64,000 nucleotides of DNA, taken from Elstera cyanobacteriorum (lineage in GTDB: Bacteria; Pseudomonadota; Alphaproteobacteria; Elsterales; Elsteraceae). The first letter of the stretch is position 1, and each line of letters begins with the position of its first letter. The position numbers were made by a program, and so were the translations under genes. The stretch is from positions 287 through 64,286 of the forward strand of contig NZ_NOXS01000026.1 in NCBI RefSeq assembly GCF_002251735.1. Reading direction: 5' to 3'. Shown here one piece after another: positions 17,218-25,957 of this stretch. Under the pieces are notes generated by a model that saw nothing but the letters and a program-made list of their open reading frames with translations, was not told where the DNA came from and did not search any database.

Positions 17218-18213
17218 TTAGCCGTCGAGACCGACGAGATGCCGGGTTGCAGCGGCCCCGATTAGGCCAATTTCCTCGGGGCTAAGCGCGATCCGCCCGG
17301 CGCCCGCATTCTCCTGCGCCTGTCCGGGGTCGCGCGCGCCACAGAGGGCAAACGTGATGCCGGGCTGCTGAAGCGTCCAGGCGATAACGATCTGCGCTAA
17401 GGTCGCCCGATGCGCTGCTGCGATGGGGCCAATATCCGCCATCAGCATCGCCACCTTCTGGCGGTTGGCCTGTGAAAAACGAGGGTTATCGCGGCGCTGG
17501 TCGTCGCCTGCAAAGCTACGGTCCGGCCCAATTTTGCCGGAGAGCAGCCCGAGCGCGAGGGAGGAATAGGACAGGATAGATACCCCCGCCACCTGGCACG
17601 GCGGCACCAGCGTTTTGGCGATCTCGGGCTTCACCATCGAAAATTCTTCTTGAATGGCATCGAGCGGCCCGGCGGCGGTATAAGCCTCTAGATCGTCGGC
17701 GGAAACATTACTGGCGCCGATGGCCCGGATTTTCCCTTCTGCCTTTAGGGCCTCCAGGGTCGCCATCGTTTCGGCTATCGGCGTCGTCGGATCCTGCCAA
17801 TGGGTAATGTAGAGGTCGATATAATCGGTGCGAAGGCGCTTCAGGCTTTGTTCCACCTCGTAGCGGATCGACGCGCCGCCGAGGTGACGTTGAACCGGTT
17901 GGCCGTTCTGGCTGAAGAAATAATTCCCCGCCTGGGTGTGCCAGACCAGCCCGCATTTCGTGACCAGCACGGTCTTATCGCGCCGTCCCTGCAGGGCTTG
18001 GCCGACAATCTCTTCGGCAACGCCCATACCATAGGCAGGAGCCGTATCAATGAGGCTGACCCCCGCATCCACCGACGCCTGAATGGCGGCGATGGATTGT
18101 TCCGTATCGGTGCCGCCCCACATCCAGCCGCCGATGGCCCAGGTGCCGAGACCGACGGCGGAGGCGGCGATGCCGCTGTGGCCAATGGGCCGGGTAAGCA
18201 TTGGTGCGTTCAT
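17218..18213 (-). CDS. Aldo/keto reductase
   Basis: The 331-residue TIM-barrel oxidoreductase carries the family tetrad: D and Y in DTAPAYGMG, K in VTKCGL and H in YITHWQDP. It resembles the YajO/Tas/IolS-like subgroup. NAD(P)H-dependent reduction of a small aldehyde, or the reverse oxidation of a sugar, is expected. ATG 18213 is chosen for its AAAGG ribosome binding site; it begins 1 bp after the SorC stop. Beside an aldolase it may deal with the aldehyde product, which is inference. Confidence 0.88.
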   Translation of the reverse strand: MNAPMLTRPIGHSGIAASAVGLGTWAIGGWMWGGTDTEQSIAAIQASVDAGVSLIDTAPAYGMGVAEEIVGQALQGRRDKTVLVTKCGLVWHTQAGNYFFSQNGQPVQRHLGGASIRYEVEQSLKRLRTDYIDLYITHWQDPTTPIAETMATLEALKAEGKIRAIGASNVSADDLEAYTAAGPLDAIQEEFSMVKPEIAKTLVPPCQVAGVSILSYSSLALGLLSGKIGPDRSFAGDDQRRDNPRFSQANRQKVAMLMADIGPIAAAHRATLAQIVIAWTLQQPGITFALCGARDPGQAQENAGAGRIALSPEEIGLIGAAATRHLVGLDG

Positions 18214-18214
18214 G

Positions 18215-19174
18215 CTAAGACCTTTCTGAATCGAGCAAGCCCTGGGCGGTGGCTTCATCGACGACCAGGGAATGGAGATAGTTTCCGGCGAGCGCCGCCC
18301 GCAGTGGGCCAATCTTCTGTGGGCCAGAGGCAACGCCGATAACGCGCGGGCAGGCGGCGATATCCTTTGGGCTCAGGGCCACCACGCGCGAATTCAGCGG
18401 CACATCGGCCAGGGTGCCATCAGCCCGGATCAGATGGGCGATGAACTCCCCAGCCACTTCGCGCGCGGCAAAGCCTTGGGCGTCCGGGTCGGGGATCGAG
18501 TCATAATAACCAGACCCCGAGGCTTCGACCGCGCCAACCCCAACCACCGCCACAGTCGCGCGGCGGGCAATGTCGAAGACATCGCGGATCGATGCCATGT
18601 CCAGCAGGACGTCGCGCTGCGCCTGGGTCTCAGCGAACAGCGGTGCGTGGATCAGCGAAACGGCGCCACCCAACTTTTCGGCAAACTGCATCGCTAAGTG
18701 ATTGACGTCGGTATAGTAATTCCCCTGCACCCCGCCGGTCAGCGGCACGACGCGGATGCGATAGCCATGCTCTGGCGCCACATGATCAACGACGGCACTG
18801 ACCGCCCGCCCGCCGGTGATGGCGATCACATCGCCGTTTTTGACGATCTCCAGCAGATGATTGGCGGCGGCGCGGCCGGCTTGCTGCAACGTCGTATCGG
18901 GATTGCCGGAAAGAGTGGGCGTAACCACGGCATGGGCAAGGCGGAATTTTTGCAGCAGGGCTTTTTCGACCTCCATCAACCGTTGGAACGGGCTTTCGAT
19001 GGTGATCTTCACCATGCCGGCCTTTTGACCGCTGGCGATCAGCCGGTTTACCTTGGAAGTCGAGAGATTAAGGTGTTTTGCGATATCCGACTGTTTCATC
19101 CCTTCGATGAAATGCAGCATGAGAACGGTGTAGGTTTGGCGCAGAACATCATATTCATCTCTCGTCTCGGCCAT
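18215..19174 (-). CDS. SorC/DeoR-type sugar-binding transcriptional regulator (EryD-like)
   Basis: The 319-residue protein has an N-terminal HTH (MKQSDIAKHLNLSTSKVNRLI, two parts at about 25-45) and a SorC sugar-phosphate-binding domain over the remaining ~260 residues (VIAITGGRAVSAVVDHV; TVAVVGVGAVE). SorC regulators respond to the phosphorylated sugar made by their own operon's kinase; EryD does this for erythritol. It lies inside the operon between importer and enzymes. The likely operator is the 11-bp inverted repeat at 22870-22904. ATG 19177 is an equally possible start; AAGGG spacing favours 19174. Confidence 0.88.
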   Translation of the reverse strand: MAETRDEYDVLRQTYTVLMLHFIEGMKQSDIAKHLNLSTSKVNRLIASGQKAGMVKITIESPFQRLMEVEKALLQKFRLAHAVVTPTLSGNPDTTLQQAGRAAANHLLEIVKNGDVIAITGGRAVSAVVDHVAPEHGYRIRVVPLTGGVQGNYYTDVNHLAMQFAEKLGGAVSLIHAPLFAETQAQRDVLLDMASIRDVFDIARRATVAVVGVGAVEASGSGYYDSIPDPDAQGFAAREVAGEFIAHLIRADGTLADVPLNSRVVALSPKDIAACPRVIGVASGPQKIGPLRAALAGNYLHSLVVDEATAQGLLDSERS

Positions 19175-19202
19175 CATCGTACCCTTATGCTAGTCCCTGT
19201 CC

Positions 19203-20207
19203 TCAACCGCGCTTCTTGACCAAATAATGATCGAAGACAACGGCGGCCAGCAGGATCGACCCGCGAATAATATCTTGCCAGTACACGGAAACATTCAGAA
19301 GGGCGAGGGAGCTTGAGACGACAGAGAGCAGGATTGCCCCCAGGATCGCCCCTAAGATGGTGCCAGAGCCGCCGGAGAGGCTCGCCCCACCGATCACGGC
19401 AGCGGCAATGACGTTCAACTCCATGCCAATCCCGAAGGTTGGCTGCGCCGATCCGAAGCGCGCCATCGAGATAATCCCGGCAACGGCGGCCAGCGCGGCG
19501 CAGAGCGTTGTCGTCGCGAAAATCACCCGGTCGGTTCGAATGCCGGAATAGGCGGCGGCTTTGCGGTTGCTGCCGGTATAGAAGACCTTGCGAAACATTA
19601 CTGTTCGGCGCAGCAGAAAATCGAAGACGACCACGACGACTAGAAACAGGCAGATGACGACCGGGATTTGGCCGATACTGCCCTGGCCAATAAACTTAAA
19701 CTCCGGCGGCAGGCTATAAAGGCCCAGCGGGCGCCCACCAGTCAGCAGCAGGCATAGGCCCCGGGCGATCACCATGACGCCCAGCGAGACGATGAAGTGG
19801 TGCAGACCAATCCGCGTGACGCAAAGCCCCATCGCCGCGCCAATGCCGGTGCAGACCAGAATAGCAAGGGCGGAGGCGGTCCAGGGATCAAGGCCGCTCA
19901 GGAACAGCCAGCCCGCCAAGACCATCGCAAGCGCCGTGACCGAGCCGACCGAAAGATCAATCCCGCCGGAAATCAGCAAAATCGTCATGCCGACGACGAC
20001 GATGCTTTCAACCGCAAAGGCCATCGCCATCGCTCGGATATTCGCGACCGTCAGAAAATACGGTGAAATCAACGACATGGTGATGAACAGCGCGGCGATG
20101 ATAATCACCAACCCGGTTTCCCGCGCGCGCAGCAGGTTCCGCCAGAAGGGTTTTTGGGCGGGCGCATCCGGGGGGGCGGCGGCGCTTTGGCTGTGAATGG
20201 TGGACAT
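19203..20207 (-). CDS. Ribose-type (CUT2) ABC importer permease
   Basis: The 334-residue RbsC/EryF-like membrane protein has about 8-10 hydrophobic segments. Family motifs are [13 protein letters not shown] (about 92-104) and the GGASLSGGSGTILGAILGA cytoplasmic loop (in two parts around residue 280). A single permease gene implies a homodimeric channel, as in ribose and erythritol systems. It follows the ATPase gene by 21 bp. The N terminus is hydrophilic and Pro/Ala-rich. Confidence 0.92.
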   Translation of the reverse strand: MSTIHSQSAAAPPDAPAQKPFWRNLLRARETGLVIIIAALFITMSLISPYFLTVANIRAMAMAFAVESIVVVGMTILLISGGIDLSVGSVTALAMVLAGWLFLSGLDPWTASALAILVCTGIGAAMGLCVTRIGLHHFIVSLGVMVIARGLCLLLTGGRPLGLYSLPPEFKFIGQGSIGQIPVVICLFLVVVVVFDFLLRRTVMFRKVFYTGSNRKAAAYSGIRTDRVIFATTTLCAALAAVAGIISMARFGSAQPTFGIGMELNVIAAAVIGGASLSGGSGTILGAILGAILLSVVSSSLALLNVSVYWQDIIRGSILLAAVVFDHYLVKKRG

Positions 20208-20228
20208 GCTTCCTCCCGTTTCTTTTTG

Positions 20229-21743
20229 TTATTCGGCGGCGGCGGTTGATCGAATGGCAGCAAGCTGCATGATCCGCTCTTCGCTAATGTCGGCGCCGGT
20301 TAAGGCGCCCGTAATTCGGCCTTCGCGCACGGTTAGCACCCGGTCGCTGATGCCGATGAGTTCCGGCAGTTCCGATGAAATAACGATGATGCCAACGCCG
20401 TCGCGCGCTAACTGCCGCAGGCTTCGGTGAATTTCGGCCTTGGCGCCGACATCGACGCCGCGCGTCGGTTCATCAAGGATAATCAGCTTCGGGTTAACCG
20501 AGAGCATTTTAGCCAGCGCGACTTTCTGCTGATTGCCGCCGCTAAGCGATGACACCGGATCGGCGACGCTGCCGCACTTAAGGTTCAGGCTTAAGCCGAG
20601 GGTTTCCGCCAGCCGCTTTTCCCGTCCGGCGTCGATAATCCCCGCCCGATTGGCCACGCGCCGGGGGTCGAGGGCGGCGATATTCGCGGCAATGGGGAGA
20701 TTGAGGAACACCCCATCGCCCTTGCGGTCTTCGGACAGGTAGACGATCCCTGCCCGGATACTGTCGGCGTAATGGCGCAGCGTCAGGGGCTGCCCCGCGA
20801 GCCGAACTTCGCCGCTTGCCCGTCCTTCCAAGCGGCAGAGACCGCGCATGATCTCACTGCGGCCCGACCCGATCAGCCCGGCGAACCCTAAGATTTCCCC
20901 TTGCATTAGATCGAAGGAAATATCGTGAAAGCGGCGCCGGTCGGTCAGACCGCGAACGCTGAGAATGATGTTGTCGCTACGCTCGGCGGCGGATTGCTTC
21001 TCGGGGTAGAGCGACGCCATCACCCGCCCGACCATACTGTTCACAAGGTCTTCCGGCGTCGTTTCGGTAATCGGCAGTGTGCGGATATGGCACCCGTCCC
21101 GGAACACTGTCACCCGGTCGCAATGGGTGAAAATCTCGGCCATCCGGTGCGAGATGTAGATAATGGCGATCCCCTTCGCCGCCAGCCGGTGCATGATGCG
21201 AAACAGCACCTGGGCTTCCGGTTCGGTCAGCGCCGCCGTTGGTTCGTCGAGGATCAGGATGCGGCAGTCGAGGGTAAGCGCTTTAGCGATTTCGACGATC
21301 TGCTGCTGGGAAATCGACAGGCTGCCGACTTTGGCGCGCGGGTCGATCTGGCCCAACTCCCCCAAAACCTCCGCCGCGCGCCGATACAGCGCGGCATAAT
21401 CCATTAAGAAAGCCCGGCTGCGGTTGGTTGCCGCCATAAAGATATTTTCCGCGACGGAAATATCGGGGCATAGGGCGATTTCCTGATGGACCAGCCCGAT
21501 CCCTAAGCGTTGCGCCACACTGGGGGAGGCGATGCGAACCTTTTGGCCATCGAGCCAAATTTCCCCCGCGTCGGGCTGCAAAATCCCGTCGATGATATTC
21601 ATCAGCGTCGATTTTCCGGCGCCATTTTCCCCGGCGAGTGCGTGGATTTCGCCCCGGCGCAAGTCGAAATTGACCCCGCGCAGGGCTTGAACCGGGCCAA
21701 AGGCTTTCGACAGGTTTTTGATTTCCAGGATGGTCTCGGACAT
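20229..21743 (-). CDS. Ribose-type (CUT2) ABC importer ATPase with two ABC domains
   Basis: The 504-residue RbsA-like ATPase contains two nucleotide-binding domains. The first has Walker [10 protein letters not shown] (about 38-46), signature LSISQQQ and Walker [14 protein letters not shown]. The second has the usual degenerate Walker A ([11 protein letters not shown]), signature LSGGNQQK and Walker [17 protein letters not shown]. This asymmetry is normal for CUT2 ATPases. It is the second gene of the operon, 72 bp after the binding protein. Confidence 0.94.
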   Translation of the reverse strand: MSETILEIKNLSKAFGPVQALRGVNFDLRRGEIHALAGENGAGKSTLMNIIDGILQPDAGEIWLDGQKVRIASPSVAQRLGIGLVHQEIALCPDISVAENIFMAATNRSRAFLMDYAALYRRAAEVLGELGQIDPRAKVGSLSISQQQIVEIAKALTLDCRILILDEPTAALTEPEAQVLFRIMHRLAAKGIAIIYISHRMAEIFTHCDRVTVFRDGCHIRTLPITETTPEDLVNSMVGRVMASLYPEKQSAAERSDNIILSVRGLTDRRRFHDISFDLMQGEILGFAGLIGSGRSEIMRGLCRLEGRASGEVRLAGQPLTLRHYADSIRAGIVYLSEDRKGDGVFLNLPIAANIAALDPRRVANRAGIIDAGREKRLAETLGLSLNLKCGSVADPVSSLSGGNQQKVALAKMLSVNPKLIILDEPTRGVDVGAKAEIHRSLRQLARDGVGIIVISSELPELIGISDRVLTVREGRITGALTGADISEERIMQLAAIRSTAAAE

Positions 21744-21759
21744 GGACCCGTCTCCTATA

Positions 21760-21794
21760 GGGTTCCGCCCTAGTCACGCGACGGGACGGAACCC
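21760..21794 (-). other. Hairpin between binding-protein and ATPase genes
   Basis: GGGTTCCG (21760-21767) and CGGAACCC (21787-21794) form an 8-bp stem in the transcript just after the binding-protein stop. No T-run follows, so it may protect the upstream message from decay. Confidence 0.5.
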
Positions 21795-21814
21795 GGCTGC
21801 TTAGCGGTCTAACC

Positions 21815-22828
21815 TCAACGGTTTGCCATATATTTGTTGAGGTCAAAGGCTTCGGCATTGGCCTTGGTGATCACGGCAAAACCGTTATCGACGAAGGGCA
21901 CCTGCATCGGGTTGAAGCCCGACAGCTTATAGTCGTTAAACGGATCGATCAGCTCTGGGTGCGACCCCAGGAAGGTATTGATGAAGCCGATGTAGCCCTG
22001 GATACCCTGATTGGGATTGATGGACATATGGATATTCCCCGCCTTGATATGTTCCAGCGTCGTCGGGGTGATGTCGGCGTGGACGATCAGCACTTTCTTC
22101 TTGGCCTCCTGCACGGCAGCCACGGCGCCTTCCGCCGACCCGGCTTCGGGGATCCACAGGGCGGCAAGCTTGGGATTGGCTTGGAGCATCGACGCGACGG
22201 CCTTATAGGCGGCGCTGGTGTCCTGATTGGTCGCTTGGCGACCGACCAGCTTCATCTTCGGATGATTTTTTTCCATATAGGCGATCAGGGCCGTGACGCG
22301 CAGATCGTGATTGCTCTGGCCCGGATTTTCGAGAACGGCATATTCGGCGGCATTGCCGACCTGCTTCACGATTTCTTCGGCGGCGAATTTCGCTTCCGCA
22401 AGATTATCGGACGTAATGTAAGCCGTGCGCTTCGATTTCGGCGAATCGGCGGCGAAGGTCGTGACCGCAATCCCGCTACCGATGGCGCGGTTAATCGGTT
22501 CGATGAAGGGATCGGCCTGCATGGGGTGCAGTAAAATCCCCTTCGGCGCCTTCACCAGATCCTGTTCGAAGGACGCGATTTGCTTGGTGATATCGTAATC
22601 GGGGGTTCCGGAGAAAACCGCTTTGCAGCCCATCGCCGTCGCGGCCTGCTTAAAGCCCTCGAACACCGGTACCCAATAGGGATGGCCGGAAACCATCACG
22701 TTCATCACGTAGAATTCACCCGGCTTGCAGGCAAATTTGCTCTGCGCTGCCGCGCTGCCCGCGGTGAAAGACAAAGCTGCGCCCAGGGCGACCGAAAGCA
22801 GGGTCGCCGCCCGTTTCAGGACTACCAT
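21815..22828 (-). CDS. Ribose-type ABC importer periplasmic binding protein
   Basis: The 337-residue RbsB-like protein has a Sec signal peptide (VVLKRAATLL… ending SAAAQ, about residue 27). Mature motifs typical of the family are KQIASFEQDL and PNQGIQGYIGF. It captures a polyol or sugar for the CUT2 channel. Two consecutive ATGs occur; 22828 has the better spacing to GGGAGGAA. An in-frame extension to 22993 runs through the operator and is rejected. It is the first gene of the operon. Confidence 0.9.
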   Translation of the reverse strand: MVVLKRAATLLSVALGAALSFTAGSAAAQSKFACKPGEFYVMNVMVSGHPYWVPVFEGFKQAATAMGCKAVFSGTPDYDITKQIASFEQDLVKAPKGILLHPMQADPFIEPINRAIGSGIAVTTFAADSPKSKRTAYITSDNLAEAKFAAEEIVKQVGNAAEYAVLENPGQSNHDLRVTALIAYMEKNHPKMKLVGRQATNQDTSAAYKAVASMLQANPKLAALWIPEAGSAEGAVAAVQEAKKKVLIVHADITPTTLEHIKAGNIHMSINPNQGIQGYIGFINTFLGSHPELIDPFNDYKLSGFNPMQVPFVDNGFAVITKANAEAFDLNKYMANR

Positions 22829-22869
22829 CATTTCCTCCCGTAGTGTTCGGACCGGTTTTTTCACCGTGT

Positions 22870-22904
22870 CTGCAATAAATTTCATCAATCGGTATTTATT
22901 GCAG
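22870..22904. promoter_or_regulatory. Candidate SorC-regulator operator at the polyol operon promoter
   Basis: CTGCAATAAAT (22870-22880) and ATTTATTGCAG (22894-22904) form a perfect 11-bp inverted repeat with 13 bp between the arms. It lies 42 bp upstream of the first gene of the operon, in an otherwise AT-rich island. Assignment to the SorC regulator is by position. Confidence 0.65.
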
Positions 22905-22954
22905 TTCTTGGTATACGCCCCAGGATTTCTGCCGTCAACAAAGGGGGCTGCGTG

Positions 22955-22989
22955 AAATAAATATCGGCGCCTCGCGGGGAGGCGCCGAT
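22955..22989 (-). terminator. Intrinsic terminator of the nag operon
   Basis: ATCGGCGCCTC (22963-22973) and GAGGCGCCGAT (22979-22989) make a perfect 11-bp stem with a 5-nt loop, 27 bp beyond the nagA stop. On the minus strand it is followed by ATTTATTTC. Confidence 0.85.
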
Positions 22990-23016
22990 CCAAAAGGCCC
23001 GAATAAGGGACGCGGC

Positions 23017-24162
23017 TTAGCGAACGGGTCGGCCGTTAATCCAGACGGATTGAACCGCCAAAGCGGGCGACAGATGGACCAAATCCGCCCGGCTGCCAGG
23101 AGTGATGCGGCCATAGTCGGCGTCTAACCCCAGGAACAGGGCGGGGTAGAGGCTGGCCATGCGCAAGGCTTCCGCCAAGCTGACGTCGAGATGATCCACG
23201 GCAAAGCGCAGTGCGGCGTCCATCGTCAGATCAGACCCGGCGAGCGTACCGTCTTCGAGCGTCAGCACCCCGTCCCGGCGAACGACCTTGCGGCCATTGA
23301 GGTGGAATTCATCGTCGCTATGCCCAGCGGTCGGCATGGCGTCCGTCACTAGGAACAAACGGGCGGGGCCGCGTTTGGCGCGCAGGGCGATGGCGAGCGC
23401 CGCCGGGTGAACGTGATGCCCATCGGCGATGATCCCGCCCCACAGGCCGCCATGATCCAGCGCCGCGCCGACCATGCCCGGCGCCCGGTGCGACAGGGGG
23501 GACATGGCGTTGAACACGTGGGTTACCCCACGCGCGCCCGCATCCGCCGCCGCCATCGCAACCTCGTACCGCGCGTCGGAATGCCCGAGGCTGACGGTCA
23601 CGCCCCCCGCCGCCAAGCGGGCGATCAGGGCCGGGGCGACCCGTTCGGGCGCGAGGGTGAGCAGCAACGGGCGCAAGTCGGTTTCGAGAAGTGCGCTCAC
23701 ATCCGCCTCGGTCAGCGGGCGGATATGGTTGGCGTCATGGGCGCCCTTGCGCGCCGGGGCCAGGAAAGGGCCTTCGAGATGAATGCCCAAAACCCCCGGC
23801 ACGCTGCGTTGCGCCGCTTTTACCGCGTCGATGGCTTGGCGCATGCGCGCGGCATCGTCGGTGATGAAGGTTGGTAGCAGCGCCGTTGTGCCGTGGCGGG
23901 CGTGAGCCTGGGCGAGACGGGCGAGGGCCTCAACTTCCGGCGTATCGTTGAACAGCACGCCGCCGCCGCCGTTGACCTGCACGTCGATAAACCCGGGGGC
24001 GAGTAGCCCGCCGGTCAGGGGTTCAACGGGGGTTTCAGCGGGAACCTCCGCCTCCGGCACCACGGCCAAAATGCGGCCTGCCGCGATTAGGGCAGCGTGA
24101 CCGTCCAGAAAACGGTCGCCGGTAAAAATCCGGGCGCCGGTTAGGGCGAAGCGGGTCATCAC
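23017..24162 (-). CDS. nagA: N-acetylglucosamine-6-phosphate deacetylase
   Basis: The 381-residue amidohydrolase removes acetate from GlcNAc-6-phosphate in the cytoplasm. Signatures are FIDVQVNGGGG, the metal Glu in GIHLEGPFLAP, the metal His residues in SLGHSDA and THVFNAMSP, and the catalytic Asp in LVTDAM. Length and motifs are standard NagA. It overlaps the deaminase gene by 4 bp and is last in the leftward nag operon, with its terminator downstream. It would take the GlcNAc-6-phosphate made by the kinase and by MurQ. Confidence 0.95.
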   Translation of the reverse strand: MMTRFALTGARIFTGDRFLDGHAALIAAGRILAVVPEAEVPAETPVEPLTGGLLAPGFIDVQVNGGGGVLFNDTPEVEALARLAQAHARHGTTALLPTFITDDAARMRQAIDAVKAAQRSVPGVLGIHLEGPFLAPARKGAHDANHIRPLTEADVSALLETDLRPLLLTLAPERVAPALIARLAAGGVTVSLGHSDARYEVAMAAADAGARGVTHVFNAMSPLSHRAPGMVGAALDHGGLWGGIIADGHHVHPAALAIALRAKRGPARLFLVTDAMPTAGHSDDEFHLNGRKVVRRDGVLTLEDGTLAGSDLTMDAALRFAVDHLDVSLAEALRMASLYPALFLGLDADYGRITPGSRADLVHLSPALAVQSVWINGRPVR

Positions 24163-25199
24163 ACCGTCTCCGTTACTTTCTTCAGGCGGCTCGGGCGGTC
24201 CGGGTCTTGCCCGCGCGCCCGCGCCACCTGTTCGGCAAGGGCATAGAAGGAGACTGCCATGACCAGTGGATCGAGCAGCGGGTGCAGGCTGGGGGTGAAG
24301 GGCAGGCGGCCCGGCTGGCGCGCCCCGGCTTCGGCAACAAAGACCCGGCCCCCGGCCGCGCGCAGCCGCGCCACAGCGTCGCCCATCGCTTCGAACGCCG
24401 CATCCTGCGGGCGGAAGGCGACGATGGGGAAGCCCTGGTCTACCAGTTGCAGCGGCCCATGCATCACCTCGGCGCCGCTAAAGGCTTCGGCGTGCAGCAT
24501 GGCGGTTTCTTTGAGCTTCAGCGCCGCTTCGGCGGCGACCGGCAGGGCGGGGCCGCGCCCGATGATATAGGCCGACGGTGCGGCGGTCAGCACGGGCAGC
24601 AGCTCGCTCCAATCTGCCGCTAGGGCGGTGGCGAAGGCATCCGGCAGCGCGCGGACGGCGGCTTTCAGGGCCGCATCGCCGCGCCATTCTGCGACCAGCG
24701 CCGCCAGAATGGCGGCGGACGATAGGAAACTTTTGGTCGCGGCCACGCTGCGCTCTTCCCCCGCATGCAGGGGCAGCACGGCATCGGCCCCCTCGGCAAG
24801 CGGCGACGCGGTTTGATTGACGATGGCGACCGCCAGCGCCCCGGCGGCCCGGGCATGGGCCTGTAGCGCCACAATGTCTGGGCTTTTGCCCGATTGCGAC
24901 ACGGCGACGATCACCCCATCCGTCAAGCGTAGCGGCGCGGCATAGAGCGAGGCGATGGAGGGGCCGATGGACGCGACCGGCACGCCCATAACAATTTCCG
25001 TCAGATATTTGAAGTAGGCGGCGGCATTGTCCGACGATCCGCGCGCGCAGGTGATGATCACGCGCGGATCGCGGGCGGCCAACTTGGCCGCCGCTGCGTC
25101 GAGGGCGGGCTGTTCGCGCTCGAAAAATCGGGCGAGCGCCTCGGGCGCCTCGCGGATTTCAACGGCCATCGCGGTCGGGCCGGGGGTGGGAAGGGTCAT
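24159..25199 (-). CDS. SIS-domain glucosamine-6-phosphate deaminase (NagB-II type)
   Basis: The 346-residue protein has two SIS domains resembling the isomerase half of GlmS, with no glutaminase domain. Sugar-phosphate motifs are ARGSSDNAA, VAVSQSGKSPD and ERSVAATKSF. In proteobacteria lacking classic NagB, this family deaminates and isomerises glucosamine 6-phosphate to fructose 6-phosphate. Its position between nagA and the GntR regulator supports this role. ATG 25199 overlaps the regulator stop (ATGA); an internal ATG at 25169 is possible. Confidence 0.9.
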   Translation of the reverse strand: MTLPTPGPTAMAVEIREAPEALARFFEREQPALDAAAAKLAARDPRVIITCARGSSDNAAAYFKYLTEIVMGVPVASIGPSIASLYAAPLRLTDGVIVAVSQSGKSPDIVALQAHARAAGALAVAIVNQTASPLAEGADAVLPLHAGEERSVAATKSFLSSAAILAALVAEWRGDAALKAAVRALPDAFATALAADWSELLPVLTAAPSAYIIGRGPALPVAAEAALKLKETAMLHAEAFSGAEVMHGPLQLVDQGFPIVAFRPQDAAFEAMGDAVARLRAAGGRVFVAEAGARQPGRLPFTPSLHPLLDPLVMAVSFYALAEQVARARGQDPDRPSRLKKVTETV

Positions 25200-25957
25200 T
25201 CGTGCCTCAGGTTCAATTCGGCGACGAAATCATAAGCGTCGCCACGGTAGAGGGATTGGGTGAATTCGACCGGCAAGCCGCTGTCGAGATAGGATAGCCG
25301 GTCGATGGCCAGCCCGGCGGACCCGGGGGCAACTTCCAGCAATGCAGCATCCTCGCCGCTCAGATTGACGGCATGCAGCCGTTGCAGCGCGCGCACGGGC
25401 AGGGCACCGCGCGCTTCGAGCACGGCATAGAGGGAGGTATCGACCGCGTCGGGATCGGGCAGAAAGCGCGTCGGCACCGTTGCGCATTCAATCGCCATCG
25501 GAACTTGGTTGGCAAACCGCAGGCGGCGCAAGCGCACAACGGTTTCGTTCGGCGAGAGCGCGAGGCGCATCGCTTCCTGCGGCGAGGCGAGGCTAACCGT
25601 TCGCCCCAGCCAATAGACGGTGGCGGTCATGCCGCGCCGGCGCATATCTTCGGTGAAGGAAGTGAGGCGCGACAGCGGCTGTTCCACCCGCTCCGGCTTA
25701 GCTGCAACGAAGGTGCCGGACCCTTGGCGCTGGGTCAGCAGCCCTTGATCGACCAGTCCAGCAATCGCCTTGCGCACGGTCACGCGAGAGACGTTGAAGG
25801 CTTCAGCAATATCCCGCTCGCCGGGCAGGGCTTCCAGCGGTTTCAGGCTGCCTGCGTCAATTGCCGCCTTAATCTGCTCCTGCAAGCGCAGATACAGGGG
25901 TGTGGCCGCGCGCGGGTCGAGGTCGAAAGCCCCCAGCAGATCGGCAACGCGGCTCAT
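25196..25957 (-). CDS. GntR/HutC-family regulator with UTRA domain (NagR/NagQ-like)
   Basis: The 253-residue protein has a GntR winged helix (about 15-80, FNVSRVTVRKAIAGL and RQGSGTFVA) and a UTRA effector domain (about 95-245) that usually binds a sugar phosphate such as GlcN6P or GlcNAc6P. It is co-transcribed with the amino-sugar genes, overlapping its neighbours by 4 bp on both sides. Candidate targets are the AATACCAAT repeats at 26851-26859 and 26962-26970 in the divergent promoter. Gene order suggests autoregulation together with the whole operon. Confidence 0.9.
   Translation of the reverse strand: MSRVADLLGAFDLDPRAATPLYLRLQEQIKAAIDAGSLKPLEALPGERDIAEAFNVSRVTVRKAIAGLVDQGLLTQRQGSGTFVAAKPERVEQPLSRLTSFTEDMRRRGMTATVYWLGRTVSLASPQEAMRLALSPNETVVRLRRLRFANQVPMAIECATVPTRFLPDPDAVDTSLYAVLEARGALPVRALQRLHAVNLSGEDAALLEVAPGSAGLAIDRLSYLDSGLPVEFTQSLYRGDAYDFVAELNLRHE

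Noticed and set aside
13071-22828. Autoinducer-2 (Lsr) system: FGGY kinase, LsrF-like aldolase, SorC (LsrR-like) regulator and ribose-type importer together
   Set aside because: The kinase resembles LyxK/EryA rather than LsrK, only one permease is present (Lsr has two), there is no LsrG, and a GlpD-like dehydrogenase and aldo/keto reductase have no role in AI-2 processing.
22829-22993. N-terminal extension of the polyol binding protein
   Set aside because: The added residues precede the signal peptide and lie over the candidate operator; GGGAGGAA marks the start at 22828.
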